Assembly: GCF_009601165.1 (NCBI RefSeq) | Contig: NZ_WIRE01000001.1 | Span: 992,001-1,056,000, forward strand | From: Alcanivorax sediminis | Lineage (GTDB): Bacteria > Pseudomonadota > Gammaproteobacteria > Pseudomonadales > Alcanivoracaceae | Reading direction: 5' to 3' | DNA: 64,000 nucleotides | Shown here: in pieces, positions 43,767 through 53,600 of the stretch | Numbering within the stretch: position 1 is the stretch's first letter | Layout of the letters: each line of letters begins with the position of its first letter | Translations under genes and position numbers: made by a program | The notes under the pieces: generated by a model | Told to the model about the DNA's origin: nothing | Seen by the model: only the letters and a program-made list of their open reading frames with translations | The model's database searches: none

Positions 43767-44231
43767 GTGGACGATACCGTGAAACAGGATCTGTGGCGTT
43801 ATGCGCTATTGCGTTGGCAGGATCGGGATTGCGAACAGGCCTGCCTGCATCTGCAGGATGACTTCCAGGTGCCGGTGTCTTTGCTGCTGTGTGGCCTGTG
43901 GCTGGCGGAATGTGGCAAGCAGCCGGATGCGCTGGTGGGACGGCGGATGGCTGAAGTGGCGGAACAGTTTGAAGCTGACTACCTGAGACCATTGCGGGCG
44001 GTGCGGCGCAAGGCGGGTGAAGATAGCCGCCTGCCGGAATTCAAGCGCCAGCTGCAGCAGGTGGAGCTGGAGGGGGAGCGCTGGCTGCTGACCACCCTGC
44101 CGGCCCTGTGTGACAACCTGCTGCCAGCCGGCGTCCGTGTCGACCCCATGGGCTGGCTGCTGGTGCTGGTACCGGAACTGGCCCAGTGTGAGGAGCTGCA
44201 GGCTGCGATGAACAAACTGGTTGCACTGTAG
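43767..44231 (+). CDS. TIGR02444 family protein, GTG start
   Basis: A 154-residue helical protein ([39 protein letters not shown]) matching TIGR02444, a family of unknown function that commonly neighbours yheS in Pseudomonas-like genomes. Start GTG 43767. It is divergent from yheS with 67 bp between. Function unknown. Confidence 0.85.
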   Translation: MDDTVKQDLWRYALLRWQDRDCEQACLHLQDDFQVPVSLLLCGLWLAECGKQPDALVGRRMAEVAEQFEADYLRPLRAVRRKAGEDSRLPEFKRQLQQVELEGERWLLTTLPALCDNLLPAGVRVDPMGWLLVLVPELAQCEELQAAMNKLVAL

Positions 44232-44248
44232 GAGCGTGCGAACAAATC

Positions 44249-44345
44249 CGTTTCGAGTTGCGAGTAACGAGTTTCGAAAATCCAAACCTCAGGTGTTGGA
44301 GGAGGGTTGGGTTTTGCCTTTCGCAACTCGAAACTCGTTACTCGC
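44249..44345 (+). repeat. CGAAACT-type palindromic element, mixed short array
   Basis: Left arm CGAGTTGCGAGTAACGAGTT and TCGAAAATCCAAACC, core GGAGGGTTGGGTTTTGCCTT, and right arm CGCAACT CGAAACT CGTTACT. Arms are nearly fully complementary, including the variants GTTGC/GCAAC and GTAAC/GTTAC. It lies between TIGR02444 and bioA. Confidence 0.9.
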
Positions 44346-44458
44346 TACCGCTCGGTTTGTACCTCGAGAAGTGCTCCTGCCGGGCTGTGACCTCGAACTT
44401 TGAACTTTCATCCCCCGCCTGCCATCCTTCCCTTCCACGTTTATGCCCGGACGGCCCC

Positions 44459-45733
44459 ATGACCACCGATCTCGACTTCGACCGCGACCACCTCTGGCAT
44501 CCCTATACCTCTACCTCCAAACCCCTGCCCACCTTTGCCGTGGCCAGTGCCAGAGGCGTGCGGCTGACCCTGGAGGATGGGCGGGAGCTGGTGGATGGCA
44601 TGTCATCCTGGTGGGCGGCGGTGCATGGCTATAACCACCCGGTATTGAATCAGGCGGCCAAGGAACAGATCGACCGCATGGCCCATGTCATGTTCGGTGG
44701 CCTGACTCACGAACCGGCGGTCGCGCTGGGCAAGAAGCTGGTGTCGCTGACCCCGGAGCCGCTACAGAAAGTGTTCCTTGCCGACAGCGGCTCGGTCTCG
44801 GTAGAGGTGGCCATCAAAATGGCGCTGCAGTTCTGGCTGAGTCAGGGGCGCACGGGCAAGGACAAGCTGCTGGCCCTGCGTCACGGTTATCACGGCGACA
44901 CGTTCGGGGCGATGGCCGCATGTGATCCGGTTAATGGCATGCATTCGTTGTTTAGTGGTGTGCTGGCGCAGCATTATTTCGCGCCGGCACCGCAAAGCCC
45001 TTTCGAGGGGCCTCTCCATGCAGAGGATGTGGATGCGGTGCGCGCGCTGCTGGAGCAGCATGCGGATGATATCGCGGCGGTGATTCTGGAGCCGGTGGTC
45101 CAGGGCGCCGGCGGCATGCGTATCTACAGTCCCGAGTACCTGACAGCAGTGCGTGAGCTGTGCGATGAATTCAGCGTACTGCTGATCTTCGATGAAATTG
45201 CCACTGGCTTTGGCCGTACCGGCAAACTGTTTGCCATGGAGCATGCCGGTGTCTGCCCGGACATCCTCTGTCTCGGCAAGGCGATCACCGGTGGCTACAT
45301 GACGCTGGCGGCGACGCTCTGCACGGATCGCGTGGCGGCCGGGATCTGTGACGGCGAAGCCGGGGTGCTGATGCATGGCCCCACTTTCATGGGCAATCCT
45401 CTGGCCTGTGCGGTGGCCAATGCCAGTATCCAGTTGCTGCTGGATTGCGGCTGGCAAGCGCGAGTGGCCGCCATCGAGCAACAGCTGAAAGACGAAGCAC
45501 TGCCGTTAAAGCAGTTCGACAGCGTGGCGGATACCCGCGTACTGGGCGCCATCGGCGTGATGGAAATGAAAGAACCGGTGGCCATGGAGGAAGTGCAGAA
45601 ACGCTTCGTGGAGCAGGGCGTCTGGATTCGCCCCTTCGGCAAGTTGGTCTACATCATGCCGCCGTTTGTTATCGAGCCCGCAGACCTGAGCAAGCTCACC
45701 ACTGCCATGAAGGACCTGGCAGAGCGGAGCTGA
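44459..45733 (+). CDS. bioA: Adenosylmethionine-8-amino-7-oxononanoate aminotransferase
   Basis: About 424 residues. [12 protein letters not shown] at the N-terminus, [37 protein letters not shown] and the PLP lysine K274 ([16 protein letters not shown]) are typical of BioA. It makes 7,8-diaminononanoate from KAPA using S-adenosylmethionine as amino donor, in biotin synthesis. No other bio gene lies here. The ATG at 44459 gives the normal length; the frame open to 44258 covers a repeat. Confidence 0.95.
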   Translation: MTTDLDFDRDHLWHPYTSTSKPLPTFAVASARGVRLTLEDGRELVDGMSSWWAAVHGYNHPVLNQAAKEQIDRMAHVMFGGLTHEPAVALGKKLVSLTPEPLQKVFLADSGSVSVEVAIKMALQFWLSQGRTGKDKLLALRHGYHGDTFGAMAACDPVNGMHSLFSGVLAQHYFAPAPQSPFEGPLHAEDVDAVRALLEQHADDIAAVILEPVVQGAGGMRIYSPEYLTAVRELCDEFSVLLIFDEIATGFGRTGKLFAMEHAGVCPDILCLGKAITGGYMTLAATLCTDRVAAGICDGEAGVLMHGPTFMGNPLACAVANASIQLLLDCGWQARVAAIEQQLKDEALPLKQFDSVADTRVLGAIGVMEMKEPVAMEEVQKRFVEQGVWIRPFGKLVYIMPPFVIEPADLSKLTTAMKDLAERS

Positions 45734-45770
45734 CAGCTACGAGCGACACTCGACTCGATGGGCAAACCCA

Positions 45771-46012
45771 AAATAGTTCCCGGGTATTTGGGTTAATGGA
45801 AACGCCTTGAAAATCGTCGAGTTCGGCGACCCGCAGGATCTGATGCCCCGGTAGGAACGTAGCGCAGCGGAGTAACGCACGCAGTGCGGCCCGAAGGGTG
45901 AGCGAAGCGAATAAAGCCCGCTTGCTGGCCGCAGGGCCTACAGGTGGGGACTGCCTCTGCAAAATGGTCAGGAGCCGGTTCGGCCAACGAGTTGGCTTTC
46001 CCACGAAAGTCG
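45771..46012. repeat. Long dispersed intergenic repeat, copy 2
   Basis: The second copy of the element at 731-1035. It starts AAATAGTTCC, keeps the conserved GGAACGTAGCGCAGCGGAGT block and ends with TTCGGCCAACGAGTTGGCT; it lacks the REP insert seen in copy 1. AGCTACGAG stands just before it at 45735. The gap between bioA and parA holds no gene. Confidence 0.8.
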
Positions 46013-46027
46013 GAGCTCAAGCTGCCT

Positions 46028-46711
46028 TTACCGAAATCCCGGCATGGCCCGAATCAGATGACGCTGCACTTCCAGCCATTCGCCAATCAACCGCCAATGC
46101 TGTTTGTCATCAATATGCCGGGAAACGTCGGCATCCATGATGCCCTCACCGTGCGTCATGGCCTGAACATAGGTCTGGGTATCGCGGAGGGTGACCAGGT
46201 AGGGAATCTTCAGGCTGGCAAGAAACTGTCTCAATGCTTCGTACATACGGGTGCGGGTGCGCACCCGGTTGGCAATCACGGCCAGACGACGAGGGCGGCG
46301 CCGGTAGCTGGGGGTCAGCATCACGTTCTGCAGGAAGCGGGTGGTGGCGCGAATGTCGATGGGGCTGGGCAAGACCGGCACCAGTACGATCTGTGACAGC
46401 CGCATAAGATGATCGAGTTGATGGGTATCCAGACCGGCAGGGGAATCGATGATCACAATTTCGGCGGCTTGATCCAGCCGCTGTTGCAGGCGTCCCAACG
46501 AAAGAGGTTCGCCGGCGGGCCAGCTCAAGCCGTGGATATAATCGGTCTTGCGGTGTTTTAGCCACTGGGAAGCTGACTGCTGGGGATCCAGGTCCATCAA
46601 GGTGACCTGGCGCCCCAGCGCTTCGTAATAGCAGGCCAGATTGGTGGAAATAGTGGTCTTGCCACATCCGCCTTTGCTGTTGGCAACCAGAATAACAGTA
46701 CGTTTGGCCAT
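46028..46711 (-). CDS. Orphan ParA-like ATPase
   Basis: About 227 residues with the deviant Walker A KGGCGKTT ([18 protein letters not shown]), [14 protein letters not shown] and [12 protein letters not shown]. ParA/MinD-type ATPases position DNA or protein complexes. No parB gene or parS-like site is near, so this is an orphan that may place a cell-pole or storage complex. The start at 46711 has no clear ribosome site; the frame to 46786 adds nothing conserved. Confidence 0.85.
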   Translation of the reverse strand: MAKRTVILVANSKGGCGKTTISTNLACYYEALGRQVTLMDLDPQQSASQWLKHRKTDYIHGLSWPAGEPLSLGRLQQRLDQAAEIVIIDSPAGLDTHQLDHLMRLSQIVLVPVLPSPIDIRATTRFLQNVMLTPSYRRRPRRLAVIANRVRTRTRMYEALRQFLASLKIPYLVTLRDTQTYVQAMTHGEGIMDADVSRHIDDKQHWRLIGEWLEVQRHLIRAMPGFR

Positions 46712-46964
46712 GGATGGGGCCTGCTGGTAGGTGTTTGCGCTATTTGTTGGTCTGTTCTGTGCGCTATTCATGCCGTGGGTTGCCAAATATTTCGTATGAT
46801 TCTACCCCTCGTGGGGGAGGATGCACTCTTGGTAATGAAAAAGGGTGACTCCGCTCACAAGCAACCACACTACCCCATTTGATATGAAAGTGGTGTAAAT
46901 TGTGTGGCGATTTGCCATTACCGGGGAACCTTGTCGGGTTTCCCTGTCTTAAGGACAGGATGCC

Positions 46965-47243
46965 ATGCGTTACTTTCTGATTCTGATTGTGTTGATCCTG
47001 GTGGTGGGTACGGCCATGTTTACCGTACCGATGGAAAACGGCAAACCACTGCTGGATTGGCAGCATGTGGAAGAAAACTGGCAGGATCCGGACAAGCTGA
47101 TCGATGAAGGCGTGGATGGTCTGGCCGGTAAAACGCAAGAAACGACACTGTATCGCTGGCGTGACCCGCAGGGAAACTGGCAGTATGGCCAGATTCCGCC
47201 CCCGGGAGTTGATGCAGAAGAGACAACCATCAAGGCCCGCTAG
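46965..47243 (+). CDS. DUF4124-like small exported protein
   Basis: A 92-residue protein: an N-terminal membrane anchor or uncleaved signal (FLILIVLILVVGTAMF), then a hydrophilic segment and the block LYRWRDPQGNWQYGQIPP, typical of DUF4124 proteins. AGGACAGGA precedes the ATG. Function unknown. It lies upstream of the FKBP gene by 74 bp and may be cotranscribed. Confidence 0.75.
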   Translation: MRYFLILIVLILVVGTAMFTVPMENGKPLLDWQHVEENWQDPDKLIDEGVDGLAGKTQETTLYRWRDPQGNWQYGQIPPPGVDAEETTIKAR

Positions 47244-47317
47244 CCTGGTATGCCGGTTTAATCCGTGCCAGGCAGGGGTAATGAATACACAATAAGATGA
47301 GTCCAATTGGAGGCAGA

Positions 47318-48055
47318 ATGAAGAAGTTGGGAATCGTGCTGGTGGGTACTGTACTGCTGGCAGCCTGTGGTCAGGATAAAGCCGAGCTGAAGAGTGACGA
47401 CCAGAAAGGCTCTTATGCACTGGGTTTTGTTAGTGCCGAGCAAATGCAGCAGCTGGGTGTCCTGGACAAGGAAGCCTTCATGGCTGGCCTCAAGGATGGC
47501 CTGCAGGAAAACCCTGAAGGTCAGATGAACGAAGAAGAGCTGCAGGCTGCCCTGCAGGCATTCCAGCAGCGCGTCATGGAAGCGCAGCAGGAAAAAATGA
47601 AAGCTGCCATGGAGCAACAGAAGAAAGACATGGAAGAAGCCGGTGCCAAGAACCAGGCTGAAGGCGCTGCATTCCTGGAAGAAAACGCCAAGCGTGATGG
47701 CGTAACCGTGACAGACAGCGGCCTGCAGTACGAAGTGCTGGCTTCCGGTGAAGAAGGTGCCAAGTCCCCGACCCTGGATGACACCGTGGAAGTGCACTAC
47801 CACGGCACCCTGCCGGACGGTACCGTATTCGACAGCTCCGTAGAGCGTGGCAACCCGGCGACCTTTGGTCTCAAGCAGATCATCAAGGGCTGGCAGGAAG
47901 TGCTGCCGATGATGAAGGAAGGTGACAAGTGGAAAGTGTTTGTCCCCTCCGAGCTGGGTTATGGCGAGCAGGGCGCAGGCCAGGGCAGTGATATCGGCCC
48001 GAACCAGGTGCTGGTCTTCGAGATCGAGCTGCTGGACGTGAAAGGCGACGAGTAA
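47318..48055 (+). CDS. FKBP-type peptidyl-prolyl isomerase, lipoprotein (Mip/FkpA-like)
   Basis: About 245 residues: lipobox VLLAAC, then a helical dimerisation region (residues about 30-120, Glu/Gln-rich coiled coil) and a C-terminal FKBP domain with VHYHGTLPDGTVFDSS, GWQEVLPMMKEGDKW and PSELGYGEQG. It catalyses proline isomerisation of periplasmic or outer-membrane proteins. GGAGGCAGA precedes the ATG at 47318. A strong terminator follows. Confidence 0.92.
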   Translation: MKKLGIVLVGTVLLAACGQDKAELKSDDQKGSYALGFVSAEQMQQLGVLDKEAFMAGLKDGLQENPEGQMNEEELQAALQAFQQRVMEAQQEKMKAAMEQQKKDMEEAGAKNQAEGAAFLEENAKRDGVTVTDSGLQYEVLASGEEGAKSPTLDDTVEVHYHGTLPDGTVFDSSVERGNPATFGLKQIIKGWQEVLPMMKEGDKWKVFVPSELGYGEQGAGQGSDIGPNQVLVFEIELLDVKGDE

Positions 48056-48077
48056 TTCTCGTTCGTTGATTCACCCC

Positions 48078-48110
48078 AAAAAAGGGCGCCATTCAGGCGC
48101 CCTTTTTTTA
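48078..48110 (+). terminator. Intrinsic terminator of the FKBP gene
   Basis: AAAAAAGGGCGCC / GGCGCCCTTTTTTT stem with ATTCA loop, 23 bp past the stop. Confidence 0.9.
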
Positions 48111-48170
48111 CGTCGCTGCGCGAGCATCACGCCAGGGGCAGCATGGAAGGCCCAGGGTGGCGCCCAAAAG

Positions 48171-48194
48171 AAAACCGGCCATTGGGCCGGTTTT
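48171..48194 (-). terminator. Hairpin terminator for the secreted Cys-rich gene
   Basis: Perfect AAAACCGGCC/GGCCGGTTTT stem with a four-base loop, followed on the minus strand by TTTTCTTTTG-like sequence; 24 bp past the stop at 48218. Confidence 0.75.
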
Positions 48195-48217
48195 AACGAG
48201 GATCATCCGCACCGTTA

Positions 48218-48610
48218 TCAATCGTTCCAGCCACTCACCTTGCCGGAGCAGACCCAGTCCTTGGAGGGCTTGGTAACACCCACCCAGTTATAACTGTAAC
48301 GCCCATTGGCCTTGTAGGTGCTCCAGCCCTTGGTGCTGCCCGGCAAGATGCCGGAGGCACCACAATCCGCAGAGCCAGAATTGCGCTCGTTACAGAAGCG
48401 CGCATAGATGCGTTGGCTGCAGACGTTGCGGTAGGTGACGATGAACTTTCCCTGGGTGTGGGTGCTCCACTTGGTATCGGCCACCACCATACAGGGGCTG
48501 CCGGTGTTGCTTAGCCCGTCCCAGCAGGTATCGCTGTCCACCGATGAAGAATAGTCAGCCGCGGCCAGCTGTGAAGACAGCAGGATGGCCATGCCCAGTA
48601 CCTTTTTCAT
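48218..48610 (-). CDS. Secreted cysteine-rich protein, unknown function
   Basis: A 130-residue protein with a cleavable signal (LGMAILLSSQLAAA). The mature part has about six Cys (DTCWDGL, SPCMVV, NVCSQRI, RFCNERN, DCGASG, WVCSGK), which could form three disulfides, and is rich in Trp, Ser, Tyr and Asn. No family recognised. It is a single gene with its own terminator. A periplasmic or extracellular binding role is possible. Confidence 0.65.
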   Translation of the reverse strand: MKKVLGMAILLSSQLAAADYSSSVDSDTCWDGLSNTGSPCMVVADTKWSTHTQGKFIVTYRNVCSQRIYARFCNERNSGSADCGASGILPGSTKGWSTYKANGRYSYNWVGVTKPSKDWVCSGKVSGWND

Positions 48611-48712
48611 TGCTCGCTCCCTTTTTCACGATTCCCGATCGTTATCTGACATCCGCAGACTATCGAAAACGCTGCAAGGGTGCGTCACCCAAATAGGGTA
48701 TCGCCGCGCTGA

Positions 48713-49357
48713 TCAGATGGATTGATCGACGCCGTAGGCGCGCAGGAACATGTCGACCGCCTGCTCGACATGGGGCTGGGCTTCAGCGGCGGTCATGGGC
48801 TCGCGGTAGCCGATCCGGATACGGAAATGCTCGCAGCCTTGCAGCAGGGCAAAGAAGTTCTCCGCACCGCGTTTGGCATCCTGAATATTCAGCAGGCCTG
48901 CCTGGATGGCATGACGGATCAGGCCCTCCATGGCGGTTAAGGTGCGTTGTGGGCCGGCCTCGAAAAACAGCCGGGACATTTCCGGATCCTGCGTCGCCAT
49001 GGTGCACATCAGTCGTTCCAGGGCGATCACTTCCTCGCTGTTGATCAGCCCGGAAAAGGCCAGACCAATTCGGGTAAGGGTGGTACGAATCGGCTGATCC
49101 TGATCCAGTTCAAAGATGGGGTCTGGCAGGGTGTTGTGACATTTCGCCTCCACCGCGGAGGAAAATAACGTTTCCTTGTCGCAGAAGTGGCTATAAACAG
49201 TGAGCTTTGAGACCCCGGCCTGCTTGGCGACTGCATCCATGCTGGTGCCGCTGAACCCGCAGGCCAGAAACAGGGATTTGGCGGCCTCCAGAATGGCGGC
49301 ACGCTTGGCGGGATCCTTGGGGCGGCCGAGATTGGCCGTGGCGACAGAAGTGCTCAT
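48713..49357 (-). CDS. TetR/AcrR family repressor
   Basis: A 214-residue regulator with the TetR helix-turn-helix (ILEAAKSLFLACGFSGTSMDAVAKQAGVSKLTVYSHFCDKETLF) and an all-helical ligand domain. It is divergent from an RND efflux pair, with 89 bp between starts and two dyads there. It probably represses the efflux genes and itself. Ligand unknown. Confidence 0.93.
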   Translation of the reverse strand: MSTSVATANLGRPKDPAKRAAILEAAKSLFLACGFSGTSMDAVAKQAGVSKLTVYSHFCDKETLFSSAVEAKCHNTLPDPIFELDQDQPIRTTLTRIGLAFSGLINSEEVIALERLMCTMATQDPEMSRLFFEAGPQRTLTAMEGLIRHAIQAGLLNIQDAKRGAENFFALLQGCEHFRIRIGYREPMTAAEAQPHVEQAVDMFLRAYGVDQSI

Positions 49358-49382
49358 AATTTCAATACTGGACGGTTCAGTT

Positions 49383-49411
49383 TAGTAAAATTACTATACC
49401 GGTGAGTATAG
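49383..49411. promoter_or_regulatory. Probable TetR operator: two overlapping dyads
   Basis: A perfect palindrome TAGTAA-AA-TTACTA at 49383-49396 and CTATAC-N6-GTATAG at 49394-49411, overlapping by three bases. They lie between the divergent TetR and RND genes, a place to block both promoters. Confidence 0.75.
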
Positions 49412-49446
49412 CATACCGGCAAGCTGCCGGAGACGAGGGGACTGTC

Positions 49447-50598
49447 ATGTTGCGTAACACGGTTTTTCCGGCCCTGGTGGCCAGCCTGATTGGCTTGCAG
49501 GGGTGCTCTGACCCTGAAAACGGACAGAGTGACGCACCGCGCCCGGCGCTGGTGACCCAGCCGCTTGCCGTGGGTGCTGGCCAGGATGTCTTCCCGGGTG
49601 AAGTACGTGCCCGCTCCGAGCCGGAACTGGGGTTCCGCATCGGCGGCAAGATTTCCGAGCGTCTCGTTGATGTGGGCGACCGGGTGAGTCAGGGCACGAT
49701 CCTGGCACGCCTGGATACCAATGACGTTCGCTTGCAACTGGATGCTGCCCGCGCCCAGATGGCGTCCGCCCAGGCTGACCACAAGCTGGCCGGCAGTGAG
49801 CTGGAGCGCTACCGCGAACTGGTGGAGCGCAAGGTGATCAGCCGCTCCCAGTTTGATGCAGTGGAAAGCCGGTTTGATGCCAGCGAGGCCCAGCTTCGCC
49901 AGGCGCGCGCCAATCTGAATGTGGCTCGCAACCAGGCCGACTATGCGGCGTTGAAAGCGCCACAGGATGGCGTTGTGGCCCAACGTCTGGCCGAGGCAGG
50001 CCAGGTGGTATCGCCGGGTCAGCCGGTGTTCGTGCTGGCCGTTGAAGGTGACCGTGAGGTGCGGATTGATCTGCCCGAGCAGGATGTGGGGCGTATCGCC
50101 ATTGGTATGCCGGTGGCTATTGAGCTGTGGTCGCGCCCCGGTCAGGTTTTCGCCGGCAAGATTCGCGAGCTTTCCCCCGCTGCGGACCCCCGTTCACGCA
50201 CCTTTGAAGCCAGGGTGACCTTCGCCAACGATACGGTCGGCGCGGAGCTCGGCCAGTCCGCCCGTGTCTTCGTCAGCGCCGGTAACACCGAGGCGCTGAG
50301 CATCCCTCTTTCTGCGCTCACCGCTGAAGGTGAAGAAACCTATGTCTGGGTGGTGGATCCAGCGACCACAAAACTGAAGAAAACCCCCGTGGAAGTGGGG
50401 CCTTATCAGGAGCAGGTGGTACCGGTGCTGGCGGGTCTGAACGCCGGAGAATGGGTGGTGGCTGCGGGCACCCATCTGGTACGAGAGGGGCAGAAAATTA
50501 TTCCTGTAGATCGCCAGAACCGGCAGGTAAACCTGACTGCACCGGCTGCAACCGTGGCTGCGGATCAGACTGACAGCGCTGCTGCGCAAGTGGAATAG
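49447..50598 (+). CDS. RND efflux periplasmic adaptor lipoprotein
   Basis: About 383 residues. Lipobox LIGLQGC, then lipoyl/hairpin domain (coiled coil with QLDAARAQMASAQADHKLAGSELERYRELVERKVISRSQFD near residues 85-130), a beta-barrel and a membrane-proximal domain. It bridges an RND pump to an outer membrane channel. The pump gene follows after 10 bp, with no channel gene, so TolC elsewhere is likely. The ATG at 49447 is chosen because of the signal; a GAGGGG site lies upstream. Confidence 0.92.
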   Translation: MLRNTVFPALVASLIGLQGCSDPENGQSDAPRPALVTQPLAVGAGQDVFPGEVRARSEPELGFRIGGKISERLVDVGDRVSQGTILARLDTNDVRLQLDAARAQMASAQADHKLAGSELERYRELVERKVISRSQFDAVESRFDASEAQLRQARANLNVARNQADYAALKAPQDGVVAQRLAEAGQVVSPGQPVFVLAVEGDREVRIDLPEQDVGRIAIGMPVAIELWSRPGQVFAGKIRELSPAADPRSRTFEARVTFANDTVGAELGQSARVFVSAGNTEALSIPLSALTAEGEETYVWVVDPATTKLKKTPVEVGPYQEQVVPVLAGLNAGEWVVAAGTHLVREGQKIIPVDRQNRQVNLTAPAATVAADQTDSAAAQVE

Positions 50599-50608
50599 GG
50601 AGCGCCCC

Positions 50609-53600
50609 ATGTCATTCAACCTGTCCGAATGGGCGCTGAGAAATCGTGCGCTGGTGCTCTACGCCATGCTGCTTCTGGGCGCCCTGGGTGCGGTGTCCTA
50701 TGCCAACCTGTCGCAGAGTGAAGATCCTCCCTTCACCTTCAAGGTGATGACCATCAATACCCTCTGGCCCGGCGCCAGTGCGGAGGAGGTGTCACGGCAG
50801 ATCACCGAGCGCATTGAAAAGAAACTCATGGAAACGGGAGACTTTGAGCGCATTCAGTCGTATTCCCGTCCCGGTCAGTCTCTGGTCATGTTTATGGCGC
50901 GAGACGAAATGCGATCGGTAGAAATTGGCGACCTCTGGTACCAGGTGCGCAAGAAAATTGGCGACATCCGTCATACCTTGCCCCGTGATGCACTGGGTCC
51001 GTTTTTCAACGACGAATTTGGCACCACCTTTGGCAACATCTACGCACTGTCCGGTGACGGTTTTGATTACGCCATCATGAAGGATTACGCCGATCGTCTT
51101 CAGTTGGCACTGCAGCGCGTGGACGATGTGGGCAAGGTGGAGCTGATTGGTCTCCAGGATGAAAAAATCTGGATCGAAATCTCCAACACCAAACTGGCCT
51201 CATTGGGGATTCCGCTGATCACCGTGCAGCAGGCGCTGCAATCTCAAAACGCGGTGGCGGAGGCGGGTTTCTTTGAAACCCCAACAGATCGCGTGCGCAT
51301 TCGTGTCTCTGGTGAGTTCACCAGCGTGGAAGATATTCGCAACTTCCCCATTCAGGTGGAAAACCGCACCCTGCGTTTGCAGGACATTGCCGAGGTGTAT
51401 CGCGGGTTCAGCGATCCCGCCCAGCCGCGCATGCGCTTCATGGGCGAGAATGCCATTGGTATTGCCGTGGCCATGAAAGAGGGCGGCGATATTCTCAGGC
51501 TGGGTGAAAATCTGGACAAGGCCTTTGCCGAATTGCAGAAAAGCCTGCCGCTGGGCATGGAACTACGCAAGGTATCGGATCAGCCTGCCGCCGTGGAAGC
51601 CGGCGTCGGTGAATTTGTGCAGGTGCTCATTGAAGCGCTGATCATTGTTCTGCTGGTGAGCTTCTTTTCCCTCGGCTGGCGTACCGGGATGGTGGTGGCG
51701 CTGTCCATTCCGCTGGTACTGGCCATGACCTTTGCGGGCATGAAGTACTTCGATATCGGCCTGCACAAGATTTCTCTCGGTGCTCTGGTGCTGGCGCTGG
51801 GGTTGATGGTGGACGACGCCATCATCGCGGTGGAAATGATGGCCATCAAAATGGAGCAGGGCTTTAGCCGCATCAAGGCGGCGGGCTTTGCCTGGACCAG
51901 TACCGCCTTCCCGATGCTCACTGGTACCCTGATTACTGCTGCTGGTTTTCTGCCTATCGCCACGGCCCAGTCCAGTACCGGGGAATACACCCGCTCTATT
52001 TTCCAGGTCGTGACGATTTCCCTGCTGGCGTCGTGGATTGCCGCGGTGGTGTTTGTGCCTTATCTGGGCGACAAGCTGTTGCCGAATCTCACCAAACATA
52101 AATCCAATGGCGACCTTCACGATCCTTACCAGAAACCGTTTTACCGCAAGTTCCGTGTTTGGGTGGAATGGTGTGTGCGCTACCGCAAGACGGTAATTGG
52201 CATGACGGTGGGACTGTTCGTGTTCTCCCTCTTTCTGTTCAAGTTTGTGCCGCAACAGTTTTTCCCGGCGTCCAATCGTCTGGAACTGATGGTGGATCTG
52301 AAGCTGGAAGAGGGTGCGTCATTGGACGCCACTCAAGAGCTGGCGCTGCGACTGGAAAGCCAGTTGGGTGAAAACCCGTTGATCGAAAATTACGTGGGCT
52401 ACATGGGCAGCGGCTCGCCGCGCTTCTATCTTTCCCTCGACCAGAAACTGCCGGCAGCGTCCCAGGCCCAGTTCGTCATTCTTACCCGCAATGTGGAGGA
52501 ACGGGAAGAAGTGCGTCGCTGGTTGATCACTGTCCTGGATGAACAGTTCCCCACTGTACGCAGCCGGGTTTCCCGTCTTGAGAACGGCCCCCCGGTGGGT
52601 TACCCGCTGCAATTCCGGGTATCCGGTGAGCATATCCCTGCAGTGCGCGCGTTGGCTCGCGAGGTGGCGCTCAAGGTGAGTGAAAATCCACACACCCTGA
52701 ATGTGCACCTGGACTGGGAAGAGCCGAGCAAGGTGGTTCGCCTGAATGTGGACCAGGATCGCGCCCGTACGTTGGGCATTACCACCCAGGATCTGTCCAT
52801 TGCCTTGCAGGCGTCGTTGTCCGGGGTGGCCGTGAGTCAGTACCGGGAAGATAACGAGTTGATCAATGTGGAAGTCCGCGGCGATCGTCAGGAACGTCAT
52901 GCCCTGGGGCTGCTGGGTAACCTGGCAGTACAGACCGCGAACGGCCGGGTGCCTCTGAACCAGATCGCCACACTGGAGTATGGCTTCGAGGAAGGCATTA
53001 TCTGGCATCGGGATCGCCTGCCCACCGTCACCGTGCGTGCGGATATTGAGGATGGAGAACTGCCGGCAACCCTGGTGGGGCAGATCATGCCGACCCTGGC
53101 TGAGGTGCAGGCAAAACTGCCGCCAGGCTACTTGCTGGAAGTGGGCGGTACGGTGGAAGAGTCGGCCCGTGGTCAGTCCTCCGTGAACGCGGGCATGCCG
53201 CTGTTCATTCTGGTCGTGCTCACGCTGCTGATGCTGCAGCTGCGCAGCATGCCGCTGTCCCTGATGGTGTTCGTTACCGCACCGCTGGGTCTGATTGGCG
53301 TCACACTGTTCCTGTTGTTGCTGCAGAAACCGTTCGGCTTTGTGGCCATGCTGGGCACCATCGCCCTGGCCGGTATGATCATGCGCAACGCGGTGATTCT
53401 GGTGGATCAGATTGGCCAGGACATGGCGCAAGGGCTCACGGCCTGGGATGCGATCATTGAATCCACCGTGCGGCGCTTCCGTCCCATCGTACTCACCGCA
53501 TTGACGGCGGTGCTGGCCATGATCCCGCTGTCACGCAGTGTGTTCTTCGGCCCCATGGCGGTTGCCATCATGGGTGGGCTGATTGTGGCCACCGGCCTGA

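Noticed and set aside
46028..46711. ParA as a plasmid or chromosome partition locus
   Set aside because: No parB partner or parS-like sites nearby; flanking genes are ordinary.
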